Assembly (NCBI RefSeq): GCF_021443865.1
Contig: NZ_JABUTB010000018.1
Coordinates: 1 to 41,017 of the forward strand
Reading direction: 5' to 3'
Length of the DNA stretch: 41,017 bases
DNA from: Clostridium sp.
GTDB lineage: Bacteria; Bacillota; Clostridia; Clostridiales; Clostridiaceae
Shown here: piece after piece, positions 35,143 to 41,017 of the stretch
How positions within the stretch are numbered: the stretch's first letter is position 1
Layout: each line of letters starts with the position of its first letter
Notes under the pieces: generated by a model
What the model was told of the DNA's origin: nothing
Seen by the model: the letters and a program-made list of their open reading frames with translations, nothing else
The model's database searches: none
Program-made: the position numbers and the translations under genes

Positions 35143-35534
35143 TTTCCTTATTTTTATTTAAATTGCTAGAATTTAGCTGAAAACTGTAAATAAATTCATT
35201 TATACTTCTTTTTATCATAAAACATTCAAAATACATCTATTTTTATTAACTTTTATTAGAATTTTATTTATTTTCAATAAGTAAATAAATCTATTACTAT
35301 ATTCTCTATTACCTATAGTAATACTTATAAATATACTAATTAATATGTTAAAATAAATGCCATTAGTCATTTTACATTGTGAAGTAATAATAAATTTAAT
35401 TTAGTTATTACTCTCTAATCTCTGTTTTGTGTATATAAATATTTCTAACTTTTTGATCTAGTAATACTAGCTCTTTTTTATTAAATAAAATATTCTAATT
35501 TATATTAATTAATGTAACTTTTTAGATAAGCAAA
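35143..35534. other. AT-rich stretch without a gene
   Basis: No open frame with a ribosome binding site was found on either strand. It contains a possible + strand hairpin pair: AGTAATAA (35383-35390) with TTATTACT (35405-35412), and CTAGT-AAT-ACTAG (35458-35470) followed by CTCTTTTTT, which looks like a rho-independent terminator. No gene precedes it on the + strand, so a small RNA is possible but weakly supported. Confidence 0.5.
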
Positions 35535-35597
35535 AACACCTCCCTGACTACTTTATAGATATTATTAACTAATATATAAAGTAATCAAGGAGGTGTT
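35535..35597 (-). terminator. Long inverted repeat, probable yebC terminator
   Basis: A 23-base arm (35535-35557) pairs with 35575-35597 over a 17-base loop. On the minus strand the two mismatch positions become G-U pairs, so the stem is full only in the leftward transcript, and a TTTTTGC tail follows. It sits 150 bases after the yebC stop codon; nothing else was seen in that 150-base gap. Confidence 0.75.
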
Positions 35598-35748
35598 ATA
35601 TATATCTTAATCCTTGTTTATATCTCTTAAATTTTAAATAGCTAAATTAATATGTATATCTTAATCAAGCTGTTTTACACTAAATTATAAGCTGATATTA
35701 TACTTATTAAATTCTTTGAATCTATTGATATCACTGTTTCTAACAGTA

Positions 35749-36486
35749 TTATTCATCCCATCCTTCAGGGAATTCAGCATTGTGGTAAACTGCTTGAACA
35801 TCATCATCATCTTCAAGTAAGTCTAACATCTTTTGGAATTTTTTAGCATCATCTTCGTTAATTTCAGTATATGTGTCTGGTATCATCTTAACATCTGCTT
35901 CTAAGAATTCTATTCCTTCAGCTTCTAATGCTTCTCTTACTGTTCCAAAATCTTCTGGAGTAGTTGTTACTATAAATACTTCTTCTTCTGCTTGGAAATC
36001 TTCTGCTCCAGCATCTAATGCAAGCATCATTATTTCATCTTCATCTTTATCTTCTTTTTCAATAACAATTTCACCTTTTTCTTGGAACATAAAGCTTACA
36101 CATCCTGTAGCTCCCATGTTTCCACCACCTTTTGTAAAGGCGCTTCTTACGTTTCCTGCTGATCTATTTTTATTATCTGTTAATGTTTCTACAATTACAG
36201 CAACTCCTGATGGACCATAACCTTCATAAACTATCTTTTCATAGTCTACTCCTGAAAGTTCTCCTGAAGCTTTTTTAATTGATCTAGATATTGTATCATT
36301 AGGCATATTTGCAGCCTTTGCTTTAGCAATTACGTCTCTTAATCTTGGATTATTGTCGGGAACAGGACCACCATTTTTAACTGCTATAACAATTTCTTTA
36401 CCTAATTTTGTAAAGATTTTTCCTCTTTTTGCGTCTGCTTTTCCTTTTTTGTTTTGTATATTATGCCATTTTGAATGTCCTGACAT
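35749..36486 (-). CDS. yebC: YebC/PmpR-family protein
   Basis: 245 residues from the ATG at 36486, with GGGAGGAAT upstream. The N-terminus [19 protein letters not shown] is the family signature, with domain 2/3 segments [25 protein letters not shown] and [12 protein letters not shown]. Members are either transcription regulators or, in recent work, ribosome-associated factors that relieve stalls at proline motifs. It is preceded by a good promoter (36532-36560). Confidence 0.97.
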   Translation of the reverse strand: MSGHSKWHNIQNKKGKADAKRGKIFTKLGKEIVIAVKNGGPVPDNNPRLRDVIAKAKAANMPNDTISRSIKKASGELSGVDYEKIVYEGYGPSGVAVIVETLTDNKNRSAGNVRSAFTKGGGNMGATGCVSFMFQEKGEIVIEKEDKDEDEIMMLALDAGAEDFQAEEEVFIVTTTPEDFGTVREALEAEGIEFLEADVKMIPDTYTEINEDDAKKFQKMLDLLEDDDDVQAVYHNAEFPEGWDE

Positions 36487-36531
36487 TTTTATTCCTCCCA
36501 ACACTAATAAATATTTTATAAATACAGTGGA

Positions 36532-36560
36532 ATTATATCACAATTAATTTATTATGACAA
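36532..36560 (-). promoter_or_regulatory. yebC: Promoter of yebC
   Basis: Minus strand TTGTCA (36560-36555), 17 bases and TATAAT (36537-36532) with extended -10 TGA in front. It lies between the yigZ stop and yebC. Confidence 0.75.
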
Positions 36561-36564
36561 ACTT

Positions 36565-37212
36565 CTAAATTACCTTAAATAACCTATTTTCTTCCTTAAA
36601 ATATATATCTTCATCAGTTTTGCTTATTATTATTTTACCATTAGAAATTTCTATTACAGTTTTTTCTATTATTTTTGATAATTCAATATCTGCTAATATA
36701 TGAACTACTACTTTATCTGTATACTCTACTTCTTCGATATGCCAATTATTTTCGTTACATTTATATTGTATTTTTCCCAACATATCATAATCCATACAAA
36801 GCAATAATCTAATTCCTTTTACCTTCTCTACTATACCTCCAGCCTTTAAAGCTACAGAGGCTCCCTTTGTATAAGCTCTTGTAAGACCTCCAGCTCCAAG
36901 TAGTATACCTCCAAAATATCTTGTAACTACTACTGCACAATCGGTAATATTACTTTTTTTCATTACTTCTAATATAGGTATTCCAGCAGTTCCTTGAGGT
37001 TCTCCATCATCACTATATCTTTGAATTCCCATATTTTCACCAATTACATAAGCATAACAATTATGAGTAGCTTGTTTATGCATGTTTTTTATTTCTGCTA
37101 CAAATGCTTTTGCTTCTTCTTCAGTTTCACATCTTTTTGCATAACCTATAAATTCTGATTTCTTTTCTAAAAATCTATCTTCTCCAAAATCTCTTATAGT
37201 AACGTAACTCAT
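36565..37212 (-). CDS. YigZ/IMPACT family protein
   Basis: 215 residues, normal length. An N-terminal UPF0029/IMPACT domain with THNCYAYVIG, RYSDDGEPQGTAG and VVTRYFGGILLGAGGLTRAY, and a C-terminal DUF1949 domain (about 140-215). The biochemical role of YigZ is not established. The start codon overlaps the MocR stop (ATGA), so the two are translationally coupled. Confidence 0.94.
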   Translation of the reverse strand: MSYVTIRDFGEDRFLEKKSEFIGYAKRCETEEEAKAFVAEIKNMHKQATHNCYAYVIGENMGIQRYSDDGEPQGTAGIPILEVMKKSNITDCAVVVTRYFGGILLGAGGLTRAYTKGASVALKAGGIVEKVKGIRLLLCMDYDMLGKIQYKCNENNWHIEEVEYTDKVVVHILADIELSKIIEKTVIEISNGKIIISKTDEDIYFKEENRLFKVI

Positions 37213-38612
37213 TTAAGCTCCTCCTTTATTAAATTTATTCCTTCAACTATTTTCTCTTTGCTTGCTTGGGAGAAACTAATTCTAAAATAATAATCTCCAT
37301 TACTTGAATCTTTAAATAGTATAGCTCCTGGTGTAATAAATAAATTTTTCTTTTTTAATCTATAAAATAATTCCTTTGAATTTATACTTTTATTTTTAAT
37401 TTCTAAATAAAAATATAAACCTCCCTTTGGATCTATATATGAAACCTTATTAGAAAGCTCTTTATTTATTAATTCTTTCATTAATAAATATTTTTCTTTA
37501 TACATCTTTTGTTGATAATCTATGCTCTTTTTCCAAAGACCTTCATTAATATATAACTCTAAAGCTCTTTGCATTAGACTAGAGGTTGATATATCAGTAT
37601 TAATCTTAGAACTTTGAATACTTTCATTAAATGAAGATGGAGCTATCATATATCCAAGTCTTATTCCAGGCAAAAAAATCTTAGAAAAACTTTTAATATA
37701 TATTACTCTTTCATACTTATCTAAACTTTTTAATGGTTGATGCTGTACATCATTGTCATATATAAGTTCTGATAAATAATCATCTTCTATAATATAAAAG
37801 TCATATTTTTTTGCAAGCTCTAGTAATTTTATTTTCTTCTCTAAACTATAGCTTATCCCTGTAGGGTTATGAAAATAACTCATTGTATAAAAACAGCTTA
37901 TATTATTCTTTTTTAATATCTCTTCTAATTCTTGCAAGTTAGCTCCATCATTTTCTAAGTTAAGTTCAAATATATTAGCTCTTCTCCATTTAAATACTGA
38001 AATAGCCCCTCCATATGTAGGTTTTTCTACTACTACATTATCATTTATATTTACTATTGCCTTAGAAGCAATATCTATCCCTTGCTGTGCTCCTGAAACT
38101 ATTAATATATTATTTAAATCTAATTCATCATTCCAAAAAGCTTTATTAATAGTATTTCTTAGATTTTCATATCCAAGAGATTCCTTAGCTATTAAAGCAT
38201 TAGCTCCATCTCTATCTAAAACTTCATTAATTACATGTTTAAAATCTTCTATAGGAAAGTAGACATCTGAATTTGTTTCTCCAGTAAAATCTATTATATC
38301 TTTTAAATCCTTTGAAGATAATTCCTTAAAACTCTTGGAATATTCTCTATTAAAGGATGAAATAGTTTCTTTTCTTTTAGCGTAAGTTCCTGAGCCTACC
38401 TTTTGATATGCATAACCGTCAACCTTTAATTTTTTATATGCATTAACTATTGTAACTTTATTTACCTTTAAAGTATTAGAAAGTTCTCTAATAGTTGGTA
38501 GTTTTTCTCCATCTTTTATTTGTCTACTCTCTATTAATTTTTTTATATTACCTGCTACTTGAATATATTTAGGAATATCCTCTTTAAATTTTATATTATA
38601 TATTTCCTCCAT
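37209..38612 (-). CDS. MocR-type regulator: GntR DNA-binding domain fused to an aminotransferase-like domain
   Basis: 467 residues. Winged helix-turn-helix at the N-terminus (about 15-80: LPTIRELSNTLKVNKVTIV), then a fold type I aminotransferase domain with NPTGISYSLEKK, IIEDDYLSEL (Asp for PLP N1) and the PLP lysine in YIKSFSKIFLPGIRLGY (about 305-321). MocR proteins use PLP as effector; PdxR members control vitamin B6 genes. The pyridoxamine kinase and its palindrome in this same window make a PdxR-like role worth testing. It is not next to the kinase, so this stays inference. Just downstream of the nucleotidyltransferase gene (15 bases). Confidence 0.93.
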   Translation of the reverse strand: MEEIYNIKFKEDIPKYIQVAGNIKKLIESRQIKDGEKLPTIRELSNTLKVNKVTIVNAYKKLKVDGYAYQKVGSGTYAKRKETISSFNREYSKSFKELSSKDLKDIIDFTGETNSDVYFPIEDFKHVINEVLDRDGANALIAKESLGYENLRNTINKAFWNDELDLNNILIVSGAQQGIDIASKAIVNINDNVVVEKPTYGGAISVFKWRRANIFELNLENDGANLQELEEILKKNNISCFYTMSYFHNPTGISYSLEKKIKLLELAKKYDFYIIEDDYLSELIYDNDVQHQPLKSLDKYERVIYIKSFSKIFLPGIRLGYMIAPSSFNESIQSSKINTDISTSSLMQRALELYINEGLWKKSIDYQQKMYKEKYLLMKELINKELSNKVSYIDPKGGLYFYLEIKNKSINSKELFYRLKKKNLFITPGAILFKDSSNGDYYFRISFSQASKEKIVEGINLIKEELK

Positions 38613-38627
38613 AAAGCCTCCAGCTTA

Positions 38628-39527
38628 TTAGTTTTTATAACTATATACGTTTTCCATAGCTAGGAAGTTACCTTTAGAATCTCTAAATTCTCTTCTTTCC
38701 TTAAGAATAATATTATTCTCACATAATACATTTAATACTTCTTCAAATTTTATTTTAAAATTTTTAAAATATGGATTTATTTTAATATCATAAAAGCTTA
38801 AAGGTCTATTTTCATTTTTTATAAAATCAATTAAATCCTTAGAAGCTTTTTCTATATTATATTCTAAGTAATTTTCCATATAATCTAATATATCTTTAAT
38901 AGTTTTATGGTTAACATCTTTAGATAGTAAATTTTTTACCTTTTCATTTAATACATCGTTTAAATTACATGCCATAGTTAATGAATCCTTACTTACTGTA
39001 TATCCATTTACACTTAAAAAAAGCATTGAAAAATTATTTAATGCTCTTAATAAAAGTTCATGGGCAGTATATATACTACCTTTACTTATATATTTTTTAC
39101 AAATTCCAATTTCCTTAAAAAAGTTACCCAGATATACTAAGTTTAATCTTCCTTTATCAGAATCTATCATATATATAATCTTTTGATATAAATCATTTAT
39201 TTCATCATCTATTGAATATATCATTTTGGAAGAAATTAAAGAATTCTTTATTACTTCTCTTTTTCCTGCTTCATTATAATATTTTTTAAATAATTCCTTA
39301 CTTATAAATTTTATATGTATTGGTATATCTAATACTTCTGAATAAATATCTCTAATTTCATCAAAATCTTCTTTATATATTACAAACAAGTCTATATTTG
39401 ATCCTTCCCAAAGGTCTCCGCTAACCATACTTCCAAATATAAATATAGAAAGAGCATTATCATTTTTCTTAAGTGTTTCTGTTATTTCTTTAAAGGCATT
39501 TTGATAATCTATAATTGATTTTGCCAT
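38628..39527 (-). CDS. Nucleotidyltransferase-like protein with HEPN-like and winged-helix-like regions
   Basis: 299 residues. N-terminal minimal nucleotidyltransferase fold: IFIFGSMVSGDLWEGSNIDLFVI (residues 28-50) has the GS motif, but the usual GSx(9-10)DxD is G-S...N-x-D: Asn44 replaces the first catalytic Asp, Asp46 remains. The middle part (about 110-220) is helical and resembles a HEPN or substrate-binding helix bundle; the last part (about 235-299) has the pattern of a small winged helix. No partner toxin or antitoxin gene is separate. Precedes the MocR gene by 15 bases. Function unknown; transferase activity doubtful. Confidence 0.7.
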   Translation of the reverse strand: MAKSIIDYQNAFKEITETLKKNDNALSIFIFGSMVSGDLWEGSNIDLFVIYKEDFDEIRDIYSEVLDIPIHIKFISKELFKKYYNEAGKREVIKNSLISSKMIYSIDDEINDLYQKIIYMIDSDKGRLNLVYLGNFFKEIGICKKYISKGSIYTAHELLLRALNNFSMLFLSVNGYTVSKDSLTMACNLNDVLNEKVKNLLSKDVNHKTIKDILDYMENYLEYNIEKASKDLIDFIKNENRPLSFYDIKINPYFKNFKIKFEEVLNVLCENNIILKERREFRDSKGNFLAMENVYSYKN

Positions 39528-39581
39528 TACTTGTCCCCCTGTTATTTACTATTCATTATTAAAATAATTATATAGAATATG

Positions 39582-39630
39582 AATAAAAACTGCAATAAAG
39601 TATAACTTCATTGCAGTTTTATAATTTTTT
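39582..39630 (-). terminator. Terminator after the hflX fragment
   Basis: AAAACTGCAAT (39586-39596) pairs perfectly with ATTGCAGTTTT (39610-39620) over a 13-base loop. On the minus strand a TTTTTATT tail follows. Flanking A and T runs on both sides make it bidirectional. Confidence 0.85.
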
Positions 39631-39637
39631 ATATAAT

Positions 39638-39955
39638 TTAGGAAATTATGATTGTTACAAACTCTTTAGACTTATTATATATCTCATCATCTACTTCAAC
39701 TAACATATAACTTCCATCTTCTCTGTATTCTTCTTCTAAAACTCTACCATTTCTATGAAGGAATGAATTAATATCACTTCTATCATAAGGTATTATATAC
39801 TCACACTTTTTCATTTTATATGGGAGTTTTTCTTCAATTAGCTCTAGAATACCATCTAAATTTATATTTTCTTTTGCTGAAATTTCAATTACTTCATATT
39901 CAGAACATGCTTTTCTTAATTCTTCTAAAAGTTCATCAGCATTATAAATCTTATC
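39638..39955 (-). pseudogene. hflX: C-terminal fragment of GTPase HflX, joined in frame to foreign sequence
   Basis: About 105 residues. EVIEISAKENINLDG is a G5 motif of a GTPase (ISAK), the stretch DELLEELRKAC precedes it, and the end (YIIPYDRSD, FLHRNGRVLEEEYREDG, VEVDDEIYNK) matches the HflX C-terminal domain, which has the conserved LPYD and hydrophobic strand pattern. G1-G4 and the N-terminal domain are missing: upstream of about residue DKIYN the frame turns into a different protein. A real terminator follows, so this end of hflX is authentic chromosome. The frame is open through the join by chance or by assembly. Not a functional HflX as it stands. Confidence 0.8.
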
Positions 39956-40910
39956 TGTTGCTGTGATATCTTTACCTTCTTCTTTGTCGTATTTTTCCAA
40001 CCATTTCTTTAACTTTGAAATTCTTATTCTATATCTATTCCCACCAGCTGATGAACAAATAGAATTATCTTTTAGAAAGTTTTCATAAACTGAATTAGAC
40101 CTGTCAAAATAAATAGCTCCTATTCCTATTGAATTTACTTTCTTCTTCAAAGATAAAGCTGTAAATCTTTCTCCATCAAAATCATGTTCATGCTCTAAGA
40201 TAAATTCAGACAACATCACAAGTGCATTTGACTTATAATTGCTATTGCCTGACTTCAATATATCATCAAGATTATTGTAAGGAATAAACAATTCAGTAGG
40301 AGTAACCTGATAAAGCAATTTCCAGAAATCTTCATAAAACTTTCTCAGTCTATTCTTATCTGGAGTTTTATATTTATTCAAAATCTCACAAAGTCTGTCC
40401 TCTATATTGAATTGAACAAGTCTTCTTTCATCTGGATTCTTTATTATTCTTGCTGTCGCTGGCTCATTAGCACTGCCAATAAAGATAAATCTGTTCTCTA
40501 TCTTCTGCTCATCAACTCCTTTTCTTTCTATGATAAATTCATTATTCGTGATTGTATTCTTGATTTTCTCGTAATAATCTGTAAATTTGTCAAAACTTCC
40601 TACTTCATCCATCCTGAAGATTAAGCCAAAGTTCAAAACTGATGCGTTAAAATTCTTTCCTAATAAGTTTGAAAATGTATTTCCAAAAGTTAAATTATCA
40701 ACAACCCTCTGAAGTGATTGTAAAAGTTCTGTCTTGCCTATTCCTCCTTTCCTTGACCAAAACCACCAGAGATGATTACTTGTATTGTCTCTATTCCCAT
40801 AATAAGAATTCAAACCTTTAATCTCTCTCTTGATTCTATTCATCATTGCTATTAACTTGATAGCATTATGCCCTTTGTTCCCATAACAATAAACAATGTT
40901 CTTAAAAAAG
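39956..40910 (-). CDS. P-loop ATPase fragment of phage/plasmid replication type (VirE/DUF5906-like), both ends missing
   Basis: About 315 residues between two joins. Walker A GGIGKT (near 40747-40730) follows HLWWFWSRK, then Walker B LIFRMDEV, a sensor-1 region [10 protein letters not shown] and RR in [13 protein letters not shown], the arginine position typical of SF3/VirE-like helicases. A winged-helix-like C-terminus ([18 protein letters not shown]) ends near 39960. These proteins drive replication of phages, plasmids or conjugative elements. No integrase, repeats or att sites flank it. Neither its start nor its natural end is present, and its frame runs into antisense CoA-transferase on one side and HflX on the other. 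Confidence 0.6.
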
Positions 40911-41017
40911 AAGCTTGCAACCTTTATTGCAGGACCGTGCTGTGCCAGATATCTGGCGGACTTAGGCGCAGAAGTTATTAAAGTAGAGTCTCCGAAAGGC
41001 GATCCTTTAAGATTCAC
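40911..41017 (+). CDS. Class III CoA-transferase fragment (FldA/HadA-like), N-terminal part
   Basis: Plus-strand reading gives [18 protein letters not shown] and [15 protein letters not shown], the N-terminal core of CaiB/BaiF-type CoA-transferases and closest by eye to (R)-2-hydroxyacyl or phenyllactate transferases (FldA/HadA). Codons are richer in G and C (CTG GCG GAC, GGC GAT) than anywhere else in the window, so it likely comes from another genome. It begins next to a HindIII site AAGCTT (40911-40916) and runs off the right edge. Starting point unclear; an ATG at 40896 has no ribosome binding site and its first codons do not match the family. Confidence 0.75.

Noticed and set aside
35535-35597. 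Inverted repeat considered as a transposon or MITE end pair
   Set aside because: Too short, G-U pairing only in leftward RNA and a T-tail fit a terminator better.
40896-41017. ATG at 40896 as a true start of the CoA-transferase
   Set aside because: The first codons (MFLKKK) do not match the family, and the junction sits at about 40911-40920; no ribosome binding site.
1-41017. CRISPR arrays, tRNA or rRNA genes and complete insertion sequences
   Set aside because: No regularly spaced repeats, no cloverleaf or rRNA-like GC-rich blocks and no transposase were seen.

Overview
The window looks like chromosomal DNA of a low-GC, AT-rich, spore-forming Firmicute, most likely Clostridium sensu stricto. 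The support is strongly AT-biased codon use, AGGAGG-type ribosome binding sites, the relA-apt-secDF-yajC-tgt-queA-ruvBA gene order, a SCIFF ranthipeptide locus and a Clostridium-type DUF1622 protein. Except for one small membrane protein gene (18160-18513, + strand) and a stray fragment at the right edge, every gene is on the minus strand, so transcription runs right to left.

Layout by coordinate. 1-4709: stringent response and purine salvage (MBL-fold hydrolase, dtd, relA, apt) and a shrunken, motif-less RecJ-like protein. 4838-7819: protein export (fused secDF, a small membrane protein, yajC). 7919-11785: queuosine (tgt, queA) and Holliday junction (ruvB, ruvA) genes. 12003-16309: DegV protein and a SEDS/PASTA-PBP wall synthesis pair. 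16477-18860: methionine sulfoxide reductase B, a secreted protein, a 3-methyladenine DNA glycosylase, DUF1622 and a small unknown. 18964-20388: an unusual protein joining a superfamily-1 helicase-like ATPase half to a LexA-type self-cleaving S24 protease domain, with no helix-turn-helix. 20562-26284: an ECF vitamin transporter module (ecfT, double ecfA, one S component preceded by a structured leader) and a second unit with pyridoxamine kinase, another S component and an EEP-family hydrolase. 26425-32735: htpG, an Orn/Lys/Arg decarboxylase-family protein, an M16 peptidase, and the SCIFF maturase and 45-residue SCIFF peptide (scfB, scfA). 33070-35047: a Ktr/Trk potassium uptake pair. 35749-39527: yebC, yigZ, a MocR-type regulator and a nucleotidyltransferase-like protein.

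The last 1.4 kb (39638-41017) is not a normal gene. One open frame reads through the C-terminus of HflX, then a plasmid/phage-type P-loop ATPase, then antisense of a class III CoA-transferase whose sense frame is on the + strand. This looks like a contig end made of three unrelated pieces.

Most interesting points: the SF1-LexA fusion (18964-20388); a structured 5' leader ahead of the ECF S component (about 23832-23976) with a palindrome resembling one in front of the pyridoxamine kinase; the decayed RecJ; a hairpin that buries a ribosome binding site after yajC; a possible plus-strand small RNA (about 32989-33071) beside the SCIFF locus; and the chimeric right end. Everything was read by eye; no database search or folding program was run.
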